In this document: in pieces, positions 50,526-59,797 of the stretch
Position numbering within the stretch: position 1 is the stretch's first letter
Layout of the letters: the number at the start of each line of letters is the position of its first letter
Assembly (NCBI GenBank): GCA_965220875.1
Contig: OZ244849.1
Location: 124,001-188,000, forward strand
From: WTFY01 sp965220875
GTDB lineage: Bacteria; Pseudomonadota; Gammaproteobacteria; UBA4575
Reading direction: 5' to 3'
Length of the DNA stretch: 64,000 nucleotides
Position numbers and translations under genes: made by a program
The notes under the pieces: model-generated
Seen by the model: the letters and a program-made list of their open reading frames with translations, nothing else
What the model was told of the DNA's origin: nothing
The model's database searches: none

Positions 50526-51881
50526 CTATGTTCCAGTGGAATCCGGAATCACCAGTACCTGCCCCACGTGTATGACATCGGATGTGAGTGCATTCACCCG
50601 GCGGATATCGCCGATACTCACCTGGTAATAGCCCGCAATGATAGACAGGGTTTCTCCACGCTGGATGACATGCCTGCTGCCGTTGCCTGCTATGAGCATT
50701 CCATTATGCGCATGATCCTTCAGGTAGCGGCGCAAGCCTTTCAGGATGGCCAGTGCCAGCTTGTACTGATGCGAGCTGTTGAGTAGCCGACGCTCCTCGT
50801 GCGGGTTGGAAATGAAGGCGGTCTCGACCAGCACTGAAGGGATATCCGGGGATTTCAATACTGCAAATCCGGCCTGTTCCACTCGATTGCGCAGCACATT
50901 TCCAATCAGCCTGAGTTCACCCAGAATGTCTTCCGCCAGGTCAATACTGGCGTCTATGGTTGCCGTCTGGGACAGATCAACCAGTACCGACTTGAGTGTC
51001 TTGTCCTTGTCCTCCAGGCTCACGCCACCAATCCTGTCGACTGAATTTTCACGTTGCGCCAGAATCCGCGCCGCCTCACTGCTTGCACCGCGCCTGGACA
51101 ATACGTATACCGATGAACCCCTCGCGTTTCGGTTTACCGCCGCATCGGCATGTATGGAAATGAAGATGTCGGCCTTCATCCGGTTTGCCTTGCGGATGCG
51201 GGTACGAAGCGGGATATATACGTCACGACTTCGGATCATCACACCACGCATGCCAGGTTCCTTGTCAACAAGCTTCTTGAGCCTCTTGGCAATCGAAAGG
51301 ACGACTACCTTTTCATGGGTACCCCTGCGCCCGATTGCACCCGGGTCCTTGCCACCGTGTCCGGCATCAATGGCCACGATGACATCCCGGTGCCTCGAGG
51401 AAACATCCGGCATGGCCAGCACAGGCTTAGACCGGGATCGGGCTGCAACCGAGACCAGGTCCAGTACAAGGCGGTGGCCTTTCCCGTCTGCCGGGCCCAG
51501 CAGCCAGCTTTTCGGTGACACAGCAGCATGCAGATCGAATACCACGCGCAAATCGTCCGGGGCCTTACGCGCATGACGCACGCTTTTCAGCAGGGTACTC
51601 GAGCCCAGAAAGGAACCGAGCCTCCCATTTGCATTACACCGTTTGATATCCAGGACGACACGCGGCGGATGATCCAGAACAAATACCTTGTGCCGAACCG
51701 GGGCCGACAGGTCAAATACTACGCGTGTGCTCTCCCCGCGGTCTGCAACGCGAACACCCTGAATTTTGCTTCCGGAGGCACTTGACAGGCAGGGATATAC
51801 AAGCAGGACCAGCAGAACCAGGAGCATGCTCATGCCCGGACGGAGCCGATTTCCATCAGATGAAAATGCCCGCAACTTCAT
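50526..51881 (-). CDS. amiC: N-acetylmuramoyl-L-alanine amidase (AmiB/AmiC type)
   Basis: Protein of 451 residues from ATG 51881, with GGGGGAG seven bases upstream. It has a signal peptide (MSMLLVLLVLLVYPCLSSA), an AMIN domain (KIQGVRVADRGESTRVVFDL), an Amidase_3 catalytic domain (VIVAIDAGHGGKDPGAIGRR, then SIHADAAVN, then VLVETAFISNPHEERRL) and a C-terminal LysM domain (IQRGETLSIIAGYYQVSIGD). It cleaves peptide from peptidoglycan to separate daughter cells. AmiB and AmiC are hard to tell apart; LysM at the end fits AmiB-type proteins of non-enteric Gammaproteobacteria. It follows tsaE by 135 bp. Confidence 0.92.
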   Translation of the reverse strand: MKLRAFSSDGNRLRPGMSMLLVLLVLLVYPCLSSASGSKIQGVRVADRGESTRVVFDLSAPVRHKVFVLDHPPRVVLDIKRCNANGRLGSFLGSSTLLKSVRHARKAPDDLRVVFDLHAAVSPKSWLLGPADGKGHRLVLDLVSVAARSRSKPVLAMPDVSSRHRDVIVAIDAGHGGKDPGAIGRRGTHEKVVVLSIAKRLKKLVDKEPGMRGVMIRSRDVYIPLRTRIRKANRMKADIFISIHADAAVNRNARGSSVYVLSRRGASSEAARILAQRENSVDRIGGVSLEDKDKTLKSVLVDLSQTATIDASIDLAEDILGELRLIGNVLRNRVEQAGFAVLKSPDIPSVLVETAFISNPHEERRLLNSSHQYKLALAILKGLRRYLKDHAHNGMLIAGNGSRHVIQRGETLSIIAGYYQVSIGDIRRVNALTSDVIHVGQVLVIPDSTGT

Positions 51882-52016
51882 GCCAATCTCCCCCACCCTG
51901 AAAATTAACTGTCCCGGTTACGCAGCCGTAGGCGGATTGTGACAGACTTCTTAAACAGTCTCAAGGACTTTTCATAATGAAATTATAAGGCTATGTACCA
52001 TAGTTAGAGTCTAGTC

Positions 52017-52478
52017 TCATAACATGCCGATAATTGACCTGCCTCGAATTGACCTGGCCTGCCAAAAAACACTCCGGCCATTCCCCTCATGGGCAAAGGC
52101 AAACTCCAAATCGGCTCCCTGCACCGCCCCTTCTGCGCGTTCCGGCCACTCGATCAGGCAAACTGCGTCTTCACGGGCCATGACGTCCCGAATCCCTATG
52201 AATTCGACTTCATGCGGACTGCGAATGCGGTACAGGTCAAAATGGAACAGGCTCATGTTTTCGAAAACATAGGACTCCTCGAGTGAAAATGTCGGGCTTT
52301 TGACTCTTCCCGGATAACCAAGCTCACGCACAAAACCCCTTGCAAAGGTAGTCTTCCCGCTCCCCAGATCTCCTTTCAGAAAAATGACCAGAGGTGGAAT
52401 GCAGCAACGCGCTACCCTTGCTCCCAGTTCCCGGGTAGCCTCATCGCTTTCCAGATACAAGGTCTTCACTGTCCGCAT
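52017..52478 (-). CDS. tsaE: tRNA t6A synthesis ATPase TsaE
   Basis: Protein of 153 residues (MRTVKTLYLESDEATRELGA). TsaE is the ATPase that works with TsaB-TsaD to make N6-threonylcarbamoyl-A37 in tRNA. P-loop: FLKGDLGSGKTTFARGFVRE, then SPTFSLEESY with the switch Thr, LFHFDLYRI and IEWPER. It overlaps the end of the nnr gene by 38 bp, an order (nnr-tsaE-amiB-mutL) common in Gammaproteobacteria. Confidence 0.94.
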   Translation of the reverse strand: MRTVKTLYLESDEATRELGARVARCCIPPLVIFLKGDLGSGKTTFARGFVRELGYPGRVKSPTFSLEESYVFENMSLFHFDLYRIRSPHEVEFIGIRDVMAREDAVCLIEWPERAEGAVQGADLEFAFAHEGNGRSVFWQARSIRGRSIIGML

Positions 52479-53946
52479 CATTTACCAGCTTGCGCAGCGG
52501 GCCAAACAGGTCACTTGCCAGCAGTCCACGCATGCCTTCGCGTGCGGCGATGTCCGCGCTTTGGGCGTGCAGTTGCACACCCAGGCAAGCTGCATCGTTC
52601 AGTCCCAGTCCCTGTGCCAGCAAGCCTGAAATGATTCCGGTCAGAACATCACCCATTCCACCCGAAGCCATCCCGGGATTGCCGGCTGTACATACCGAAA
52701 CCCCGTTTTCGCAAGCGATGAGCGTGCCTGAGCCTTTCAGAACACACACCCCTCCGAATTTCTGTTGCAAGGCCTGCACCCGCACGAGACGCTGCTGCTG
52801 GACCTCCTGCGACGTGGCCCCGGCTAACCTGGCAGCTTCCCCGGGATGGGGGGTAAGTATCCAGTTCTGTTTTTTCAAGGGATCCCGGGCAAGCAAGTTC
52901 AGCGCATCGGCATCCATTACCGTTGGCAGGTCCAGTTCGAGTACCCTGGCAAGCATGATTTTGGCCCAGTCGTCCTGCCCTAATCCTGGTCCGATTGCCA
53001 CGACCGATGCACGCCGGACCAGTCCGTCGAGGTTCGCCACGCTCTCCACGCCGTGAACCATCACTTCGCGGCATGCCGCACTCAGCATGGGGGCATGCCG
53101 TGAGACGGTCGCCACAGAGACCAGTCCACAGCCTGTCCTGGCCGCTGCCTCGGCAGCGAGCATTACAGAACCCGCCATGCCCGAGTTGCCTCCTATCAGC
53201 AGCACATGTCCGTATTCCCCTTTATGCGCATCTGCGTGGCGCTCCGCCATCCGTGCCCTCAGCTTTCCCGGGTCAACTGCCTGGCAGGCAGCCTGAACTG
53301 ATTGCCGCACCGCATCCGGAATTTGCAGGTCACTGAAGTAGATCTTGCCCGAGTGTCGCCTGCCAGCCCCGGTGATCAAGCCCAGCTTCATTCCTACAAA
53401 TGTAATGGTTGCCCGGGCGGTCACCGCGTCTCCCAGAGGTACACCCCGGTCTGCATCGAGCCCGGACGGAACGTCCACGCTCAACACCGGTGCACGGTGC
53501 ATATTCATGCACCGGATTGCCGCGGCAAATTCACCCTTGACCGGGCGTGTCAGGCCAGACCCCAGCAGGGCATCCACGATGAGATCACAGCCAGGCAACT
53601 CTCCGGAAAATACATCACAGGTCCCACCACACTCCATGTATGCATCATGGGCACTTCTGGCGTCCCCTTTTAGCGAGGAGTGATCGCCTGCCTGAAAAAT
53701 CCGTACCTGCATCCCGGCAGTCCGGGCCATGCGGGCGATGACGTACCCGTCTCCACCATTATTGCCTGGACCCACGAGCAACACGATGCGCCCGGCATCC
53801 TGCCAATGCTCACGAATCAGGTCAAATGCGGCCTCACCGGCACGCTGCATCAGCGTGTAACCCGGTATCCTGAATTTCTCGATCGCAATCCGGTCCATCT
53901 CGCGAACCTGTCCGGCAAGATAGACACTTTCAGGAATCAACTCCAT
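52441..53946 (-). CDS. nnr: Bifunctional NAD(P)HX epimerase/dehydratase
   Basis: Protein of 501 residues from ATG 53946 (MELIPESVYLAGQV); the frame reaches further up. It repairs hydrated NADH and NADPH. N-terminal YjeF_N epimerase: VLLVGPGNNGGDGYVIARMA, then DAYMECGG and SVDVPSGLDADRG. C-terminal ribokinase-like dehydratase: EYGHVLLIGGNSGMAGSVML, VVAIGPGLGQDDWAKIML, DADALNLLA and GNPGMASGGMGDVLTGIISG. Its end overlaps tsaE by 38 bp. It is divergent from queG, 55 bp apart. Confidence 0.94.
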   Translation of the reverse strand: MELIPESVYLAGQVREMDRIAIEKFRIPGYTLMQRAGEAAFDLIREHWQDAGRIVLLVGPGNNGGDGYVIARMARTAGMQVRIFQAGDHSSLKGDARSAHDAYMECGGTCDVFSGELPGCDLIVDALLGSGLTRPVKGEFAAAIRCMNMHRAPVLSVDVPSGLDADRGVPLGDAVTARATITFVGMKLGLITGAGRRHSGKIYFSDLQIPDAVRQSVQAACQAVDPGKLRARMAERHADAHKGEYGHVLLIGGNSGMAGSVMLAAEAAARTGCGLVSVATVSRHAPMLSAACREVMVHGVESVANLDGLVRRASVVAIGPGLGQDDWAKIMLARVLELDLPTVMDADALNLLARDPLKKQNWILTPHPGEAARLAGATSQEVQQQRLVRVQALQQKFGGVCVLKGSGTLIACENGVSVCTAGNPGMASGGMGDVLTGIISGLLAQGLGLNDAACLGVQLHAQSADIAAREGMRGLLASDLFGPLRKLVNDADSEDLVSGKR

Positions 53947-54001
53947 TGATGAATTATACTCAATTAGAGCCTGTGCTATTTCGAAAAGTCGAACCCAGCC
54001 T

Positions 54002-55066
54002 GTGAATGCCTCCATTACAGATTTTGCCAGCCTGGCCCGGGAAATCAAAACCTGGGGCATCGAGCTCGGGTTCGATGCACTGGGAATCACTGACACCCGC
54101 CTGGACAGGCACGAGACTCGCCTGATGAACTGGCTCGCTGCCGGATATCATGGAGAAATGCACTATATGGGCCAACACGGAAACCGGCGTTCCCGGCCGG
54201 AAGAGCTCGCTCCCGGCACCGTGCGCATCATTTCAGCCCGCATGAACTACAGGGCACCTGACACGGCGGATGAGAGAGAGGTGCTGGGAAACCGGAGCCT
54301 GGCCTACATCTCCAGATATGCACTGGGCCGCGATTATCACAGGGTGGTTCGCAAGCGCCTGCAGAAACTGGCGGACCGAATTGCAGAAAAGACTGGGCCC
54401 TTCGGGTATCGGGCTTTTACTGACAGTGCCCCGGTACTGGAAAAGGCGCTTGCTGAAAAAGCCGGGCTGGGATGGATCGGCAAGCACACGAACCTGATCA
54501 GCCGGGAATCGGGATCCTGGTTTTTTTTGGGCGAACTGTACACGAACCTGCCTCTCCCCGTAGACCCGCCAGCAGAAAATCACTGCGGCATCTGCCGCAC
54601 CTGCATGGACGTATGCCCTACCCGGGCTATCATTGCCCCGTATCAACTCGATGCGAGGCGATGCATCTCGTACCACACGATCGAACTGAAAACATCGATT
54701 CCCGTTGAATTCCGGAAAGCGATGGGCAACCGGATTTTCGGCTGCGATGACTGCCAGTTGTACTGCCCGTGGAACCGGTTCGGAGAAAAAAGTCCTCTGG
54801 CGGACTTTGCCGTGCGCCATCAACTGGATGCACCACAACTCGTCGAGTTGTTCAGCTGGACCCGTTCAGAATTTCTAGCCCGCACCGAAGGATCCGCGAT
54901 CCGCCGCGTTGGCTACACTTGCTGGCTCAGGAATCTCGCAGTGGCGCTGGGCAATTCAGCACCCACTGCGGAAGTGGTCCAGGCGCTGAAAGACAGGCAA
55001 CAGCACCCGAGCGAACTGGTGCGCGAACATGTCGCCTGGGCCCTGGATCAACACGGTGCCCGGTAG
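54002..55066 (+). CDS. queG: Epoxyqueuosine reductase
   Basis: Protein of 354 residues with a GTG start that has no clear ribosome-binding site. QueG reduces epoxyqueuosine to queuosine in tRNA with cobalamin and two 4Fe-4S clusters. Marks: WGIELGFDALGITDTRLDRH, MNWLAAGYHGEMHYMGQHGN, FTDSAPVLEKALAEKAGLGW, CGICRTCMDVCPTRAI (cluster), then CDDCQLYCPWNRF (second cluster). A HEAT-like C-terminal section follows (LRNLAVALGNSAPTAEVVQA). It converges with pgi, 47 bp apart. Confidence 0.95.
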   Translation: MNASITDFASLAREIKTWGIELGFDALGITDTRLDRHETRLMNWLAAGYHGEMHYMGQHGNRRSRPEELAPGTVRIISARMNYRAPDTADEREVLGNRSLAYISRYALGRDYHRVVRKRLQKLADRIAEKTGPFGYRAFTDSAPVLEKALAEKAGLGWIGKHTNLISRESGSWFFLGELYTNLPLPVDPPAENHCGICRTCMDVCPTRAIIAPYQLDARRCISYHTIELKTSIPVEFRKAMGNRIFGCDDCQLYCPWNRFGEKSPLADFAVRHQLDAPQLVELFSWTRSEFLARTEGSAIRRVGYTCWLRNLAVALGNSAPTAEVVQALKDRQQHPSELVREHVAWALDQHGAR

Positions 55067-55113
55067 GCATACCCTGCCAATCGAAAAGTCCAGGGTTTGC
55101 CGAGTCGCGCAAT

Positions 55114-56694
55114 TCAGGAGTGTTTGCGGTAGTAGTCCAGCACCGCGCGTGTTGCGGAATCCTCTTGAGAGTCAGGCGTTCTGCCCTCTTGCAGCCTCTC
55201 AAACACGCGCTTTGCAAGGATTTTGCCCAGCTCAACTCCGGGCTGGTCAAAGGAGTTAATGTTCAGTATGACTCCTTCCACAAACACTTTATGCTCATAC
55301 AGTGCCAGCAACTGCCCCAGGGTACGCGGCACCAGTTCCTTCAGTAAAATCATGCTGCTTGTGCGGTTACCCGGAAACAGCATGTGTCCGATCTGCTGAT
55401 TGCCAACATTGTCGTGTAACTCTTCAGCCAGCCGGCCAACCATCAGGGCCTCGGCCTGCGCCACCATGTTGGCCAGAAGCATGTCGTGCTGCAGCCTGTT
55501 TGAATGCCCGGGCCTTACTACCCCGATGAAGTCGCAACTCACTGTGCTGGTGCCCTGATGCAGAAACTGGAAAAACCCGTGCTGGGCGTTTGTCCCGACA
55601 TCACCGAAAACCACCGGAGAACTTGGCACATCCAGCTCCCTGCCCTCACGGTCCACGCACTTTCCGTTGCTCTCCATCTCCAGTTGCTGAAGGTAGGCTG
55701 GCAGGAGGCGCAACCGGGTATCATAGGGCAAGACTGCGTGCGCAGAGGTGCCCAGAAAGTGCCGGTTCCAGATACCCAGCAGCGCAAGCAGAATCGGTAC
55801 GTTTTCCCGGGGAGCGGCAGTTTTGAAGTGTTTATCCATCTCCCAGGCCCCTTGCAGAAATTCCATGAAAGCAGGCATGCCGAGATGAAGCACGATGCCC
55901 AGCCCCGCTGCGGACCAGACAGAAAACCGTCCGCCGACCGCGCCCGTCAACGGAAACACGAGTTGGGGCAGGATTCCCCAGGATACGGCTTTTTCAACTT
56001 CAGCAGTTACCGCGCAGAAATGCCTTTCAAGGCGCTTCCCCAGCCGCGGATGTGAAGCCAGCCAGCTTCTGGCTGTCCCGGCGTTGGCCAGGGTCTCCGG
56101 GGTAGTGAAACTTTTCGAGGTGACTATGAAAAATGTCTTTTCAGGCAACAGCTTCTCAAGCACGCGATTGATCTCGCTGGCATCAGCGTTACCGGCGAAA
56201 TGGATGTCCAGATCCTTGTTGGCTGCATGGCTGAACGCATCACAGACCAGTTCCGGACCAAGGCGCGATCCACCTGAACCAAGGCTGACCACGTCCTTGA
56301 AACCTGCTTGACTGACATGCTCGGCAAGATGGATCATGCGCGACAATACCTCGTCACGCTGCTTTGCAGGCTCTGAAGAAACGTCACCCAGGTCACGAAG
56401 CCTGGTGTGCTGTACTGCCCTTCTCTCGGTCAGGTTGATGCGGGACCCTGCAAACAGCCTGCCGCGCCAGGCTTCAACCTCGCATTCGAAAAACAGGGCC
56501 AGAAGCTTGTCTAGAGTTTTGCTTGAAACCCGGTTCCTGGAGTAGTCAAACAGGAAATCCTCGTGCTCAAGAGAAAATCGATCGAATCTCCCGGGATCCC
56601 GGGCGAACCATTCACGGAGGGTATGGGCGCTGATTTCCCGCGCATGCGCCCGGAGTGCCTGGTAGGAGGCAAGTTGTGAAAGCGGCTTGCGCAA
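55114..56694 (-). CDS. pgi: Glucose-6-phosphate isomerase
   Basis: Protein of 526 residues if it starts at TTG 56694; upstream there is a TAA and no ATG or GTG in frame, and the first internal Met is far in, so a TTG start is likely, though no good ribosome-binding site is seen. Pgi interconverts glucose-6-phosphate and fructose-6-phosphate. Signatures: SLGSGGSRLGPELV near 145, GAVGGRFSVWSAAGLGIV, then FGDVGTNAQHGFFQFLHQGT with the catalytic Glu/His region and SFDQPGVELGKILAKRVFER near the end. The SRLGP in the first is usually SDLGP. Confidence 0.94.
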   Translation of the reverse strand: MRKPLSQLASYQALRAHAREISAHTLREWFARDPGRFDRFSLEHEDFLFDYSRNRVSSKTLDKLLALFFECEVEAWRGRLFAGSRINLTERRAVQHTRLRDLGDVSSEPAKQRDEVLSRMIHLAEHVSQAGFKDVVSLGSGGSRLGPELVCDAFSHAANKDLDIHFAGNADASEINRVLEKLLPEKTFFIVTSKSFTTPETLANAGTARSWLASHPRLGKRLERHFCAVTAEVEKAVSWGILPQLVFPLTGAVGGRFSVWSAAGLGIVLHLGMPAFMEFLQGAWEMDKHFKTAAPRENVPILLALLGIWNRHFLGTSAHAVLPYDTRLRLLPAYLQQLEMESNGKCVDREGRELDVPSSPVVFGDVGTNAQHGFFQFLHQGTSTVSCDFIGVVRPGHSNRLQHDMLLANMVAQAEALMVGRLAEELHDNVGNQQIGHMLFPGNRTSSMILLKELVPRTLGQLLALYEHKVFVEGVILNINSFDQPGVELGKILAKRVFERLQEGRTPDSQEDSATRAVLDYYRKHS

Positions 56695-56759
56695 CGTATC
56701 TGCCGCAGGATTGCAGAGGTGTACGCCGGATTACAGCCCAGCTTTGGCAGGCAGACCCG

Positions 56760-56888
56760 CTAGGAATTCTCTCTGCTGATGCGCTTGAACTGGACCAGCT
56801 GGGTCACCTTCATGTTGAACAGGTCCAGCTGTGCCCACACCGCAATTACAAACACTACGGCAACCAAGGCAACGACCACGATCCACAT
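56760..56888 (-). CDS. 42-residue single-helix membrane protein
   Basis: From ATG 56888, with AGGAG six bases before it. One transmembrane helix (MWIVVVALVAVVFVIAVWAQ) leads to an amphipathic tail (DLFNMKVTQLVQFKRISREN). No family recognised. It is between panC and pgi, 65 bp before the pgi start. The strong ribosome-binding site and clean helix make a real gene likely. It may act on a larger membrane partner. Confidence 0.65.
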   Translation of the reverse strand: MWIVVVALVAVVFVIAVWAQLDLFNMKVTQLVQFKRISRENS

Positions 56889-56934
56889 AGTTTTCTCCTG
56901 ATCAAATTAAAACTGACACCGGAAGTATACCTGT

Positions 56935-57786
56935 TTATCCGAATCGTACCAGCAAATTGTCGATAAGGCGTGCCTTGCCCAGCCAGGCGGCAGCCAGCAC
57001 GGCTATGAAACCACTTTCCTGTTGGGCCACTTCCAGCGTGTTGCCATCACGTATCGATACGTATTCCGGGCGAAACCCTGCCTGGTCGAGGCGATGTGCA
57101 GCTTGTGCCTCGAGGAGCGTGTACGTATGGACCCCACTCCTGATTTGCTGTCCAATGCTGACCAGTTCAGCATACAGCCGGGGCGCCAGGGCACGCTGTT
57201 CCGGGTCCAGATAGGCATTGCGCGAACTGCATGCCAAGCCATCTTCTTCTCGCTGGGTAGGAACCTGTTCAATATGCATGTCCAGGCCGAGATCCCTCAC
57301 CAGCTGCTTGATGATCAACAGCTGCTGATAGTCCTTCTCGCCGAAAACCGCCACATCCGGCCTTACCATATGGAAGAGTCGCGTGACTACCTCAACCACC
57401 CCTTCGAAAAATCCCGGCCGGTAACTGCCGCACAGTTCCCTGCACAAAGGATTTTCAGGGATATTCCTGTCCACCTGATACTGCTCTGAATACACCTCAT
57501 CGTGTTCCGGCATGAACACCAGGTCTGTACAGGCATGCTGCAGGGCATCCAGGTCCTCATGAGGGGTTCTCGGGTATGTCGCCAGGTCTTCCTCGCGGTC
57601 AAACTGGAGGGAGTTGACGAAAATGCTGCAAACCACTTTGGTGCCACAAGTGCGAGCACGACTGACCAGGGCAAGATGCCCTGCATGCAGGTTCCCCATG
57701 GTGGGAACCAGTACGATCCGCTCTTTACTGGCCTGCCATAAGGAAACCTGCCTGCGAAGCGCAGCTACCGTGGTGACTGTTTGCAT
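56935..57786 (-). CDS. panC: Pantothenate synthetase
   Basis: Protein of 283 residues. PanC joins pantoate and beta-alanine with ATP in vitamin B5 synthesis. Motifs: VPTMGNLHAGHLALV near 28 (the HxGH nucleotidyl transferase motif), FVNSLQFDREEDLATYPRT, RPDVAVFGEKDYQQLLIIKQ and DGLACSSRNAYLDPEQR. Complete. It starts 17 bases after panB. Confidence 0.96.
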   Translation of the reverse strand: MQTVTTVAALRRQVSLWQASKERIVLVPTMGNLHAGHLALVSRARTCGTKVVCSIFVNSLQFDREEDLATYPRTPHEDLDALQHACTDLVFMPEHDEVYSEQYQVDRNIPENPLCRELCGSYRPGFFEGVVEVVTRLFHMVRPDVAVFGEKDYQQLLIIKQLVRDLGLDMHIEQVPTQREEDGLACSSRNAYLDPEQRALAPRLYAELVSIGQQIRSGVHTYTLLEAQAAHRLDQAGFRPEYVSIRDGNTLEVAQQESGFIAVLAAAWLGKARLIDNLLVRFG

Positions 57787-57802
57787 TGGGTTTCGTAAAT
57801 GT

Positions 57803-58582
57803 TCAGGCAGGAAAACCGGAGTTTTTCACAGCTTCCACATAGGCGGCTATTGCGGCCTGGATATCCGCTGCACCGGGCATGAAATTTCTTGCAAATCTCG
57901 GTGTAATACCCTGCGTGATCCCAAGAACATCATGCAAAACCAGTATTTGCCCGTCACACTCCGGCCCTGCACCGATACCGATAACAGGTATGGAGCACTC
58001 ACGCGTGATTCTGCCTGCAAGACCTCCGGGAACGCATTCCAGCAACAGCATGTCTGCCCCTGCGGCCTCCAGGCTTTTGGCATTGCTGAGCAGTTCTTCC
58101 GCACTTTCATCGCTCTCACCCTGCATCGAGTACCCCCCGAGCTTGTGCACGTACTGTGGGCGCAAGCCCAGGTGGGCACAAACAGGCACCCCGCATTCAC
58201 TGAGTTCTCGCACGACACTTACCTGGCGGGCTGACGCTTCCAGCTTGACCATTTGTGCGCCACCAATCTGAATCAGGTCAGTCGCGTTGCGAAGTGCCTG
58301 TTCCACGTTTGTATACGACATGAAAGGCATGTCCGAGATCACAAAGCTGCGCTGTACCGCCATGCTCACACAGCGTGTGTGATAGATCATGTCCTCCATG
58401 GTCACAGAAACTGTACTGGAATGACCCTGGACAACCATACCCAGTGAATCCCCCACGAGAATCACGTCCACTCCTGCCTGGTCCAGCAGGGCTGCAAAGC
58501 TTGCATCATATGCGGTCAGACAGGCAATTTTCACGCTACCTGACTTCATTTTATCCAGCCGTTTGAGTGTCACATTTTCCAT
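57803..58582 (-). CDS. panB: 3-methyl-2-oxobutanoate hydroxymethyltransferase
   Basis: Protein of 259 residues. PanB makes ketopantoate from alpha-ketoisovalerate and methylene-tetrahydrofolate. Marks: LVGDSLGMVVQGHSSTVSVT near 42 (metal and substrate site), HLGLRPQYVHKLGGY, VPGGLAGRIT and IGIGAGPECDGQILVLHDVL. It is followed by panC and preceded by the deoxynucleoside kinase by 42 bp. Confidence 0.96.
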   Translation of the reverse strand: MENVTLKRLDKMKSGSVKIACLTAYDASFAALLDQAGVDVILVGDSLGMVVQGHSSTVSVTMEDMIYHTRCVSMAVQRSFVISDMPFMSYTNVEQALRNATDLIQIGGAQMVKLEASARQVSVVRELSECGVPVCAHLGLRPQYVHKLGGYSMQGESDESAEELLSNAKSLEAAGADMLLLECVPGGLAGRITRECSIPVIGIGAGPECDGQILVLHDVLGITQGITPRFARNFMPGAADIQAAIAAYVEAVKNSGFPA

Positions 58583-58624
58583 TCGCTTGGCACCACTTAA
58601 CAGGATCGTCGTTCCCTCGTCTAC

Positions 58625-59275
58625 TCAACTAGCAAATGGGAGGGGGTTGAAATAGCGTTTGCCAGCCTTGGTGTTCAAAATTTTCTGAAGCAGCTGTTCG
58701 TAATCCCGGTCGTTATTGATGAAATCGATTTCACCCGCATTCACAATCAGGCACGGCGCATCTTCATAGTTGTAGAAAAACTTGGCATATGCGGCATTGA
58801 GCTGTTCCAGATAGGCTGATTCGATCAGGCGCTCATAGCCGCGTCCCCGTTTGCGTATCCGCTGCAGCAATACCTCCACAGGCGCCTGAAGATACACTAC
58901 CAGATCGGGCTTTGGCGCATCAATTGTCAGATAGGAATACACCTGCTCGTACAGGTCGTACTCACTGGCATTCAGGGTGACCTGGGCAAACAGGCGGTCT
59001 TTATCGATCAGAAAATCAGACACCCTTACGGGAGAAAATATGTCAGCCTGCCTGAACTCCTGCAGTTGCTTTGTACGTCGCAGGAGAAAATACAGCTGTG
59101 TAGACAGGGCAGCCTCCCTGGGATTCTGGTAAAACCGCTCAAGAAATGGGTTGTCCTCGACATTCTCCAGCAGCAGGTATGAGCCGAACTCGTCACCAAG
59201 GCGCTGTGCGAGGCTGGTTTTTCCCACGCCAATCGAGCCTTCCACGACAATGTAATTGAGATTATGGTCCAACAT
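58625..59275 (-). CDS. Deoxynucleoside kinase
   Basis: Protein of 216 residues. P-loop: VVEGSIGVGKTSLAQRLGDE; then the DRS/ERS-like lid region (SDFLIDKDRLFAQVTLNASE, then QRIRKRGRGYERLIESAYLE). This fits deoxyadenosine/deoxyguanosine kinases of the dNK family (PF01712), which phosphorylate deoxynucleosides for salvage. Its start overlaps the folK end by 14 bp. The folK-kinase-panB-panC order is common in Gammaproteobacteria. Substrate preference cannot be read. Confidence 0.9.
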   Translation of the reverse strand: MLDHNLNYIVVEGSIGVGKTSLAQRLGDEFGSYLLLENVEDNPFLERFYQNPREAALSTQLYFLLRRTKQLQEFRQADIFSPVRVSDFLIDKDRLFAQVTLNASEYDLYEQVYSYLTIDAPKPDLVVYLQAPVEVLLQRIRKRGRGYERLIESAYLEQLNAAYAKFFYNYEDAPCLIVNAGEIDFINNDRDYEQLLQKILNTKAGKRYFNPLPFAS

Positions 59276-59765
59276 GCGGCGTCGCTATCTTCTTCAGGCG
59301 GCAGCAGGGAAGCTTCCCTATCATTTCGCTCAAGCTGCCCTGTCCCGGAATAATGAGGTCCTTTTCTATCTCCTGTAAAGGGATTAATACGAATTCCCGC
59401 TCACTCATGCCAGGATGGGGTATCCGGAGTCTCTTCGTGTCAATTTCCAGGTCCCCGTACAGCAAGATATCAAGGTCCAGGGTCCTTGGTCCCCAGCGCT
59501 GGGGCTTACGTACACGCTGGTGTGAGTGCTCGATACGCTGCAGCGCAGCCAGCAACCCCGCAGGGTCTAGCACTGTCGAGACCTTGGCCACTGCATTCAC
59601 AAAATCTGGCTGGTCAGGAGGACCCATGGGCTGGCTCTGATACAAGCTTGAACTTTTCAGCAACTCTACACCGGGAAGCCCCTGCAAGGTAAGCAGGGCG
59701 CGGCGAATCTGACTTTCAGGATCCTGGAGGTTGCTGCCAAGACCGATGTATGCCTTTTCGGCCAT
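59262..59765 (-). CDS. folK: HPPK, folate biosynthesis kinase
   Basis: Protein of 167 residues from ATG 59765 (MAEKAYIGLGSNLQDPESQI); the open frame extends upstream. FolK transfers diphosphate from ATP to 6-hydroxymethyl-dihydropterin. Marks: YIGLGSNLQDPESQIRRALL, QSQPMGPPDQPDFVNAVAKV, RWGPRTLDLDILLYGD (the catalytic DLDI metal site) and IPHPGMSEREFVLIPL. It is next to pcnB, as usual, and overlaps the kinase by 14 bp. Confidence 0.95.
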   Translation of the reverse strand: MAEKAYIGLGSNLQDPESQIRRALLTLQGLPGVELLKSSSLYQSQPMGPPDQPDFVNAVAKVSTVLDPAGLLAALQRIEHSHQRVRKPQRWGPRTLDLDILLYGDLEIDTKRLRIPHPGMSEREFVLIPLQEIEKDLIIPGQGSLSEMIGKLPCCRLKKIATPHVGP

Positions 59766-59797
59766 GCCCTGTCCCGTTAGGCGTACAGCCTGCATGG

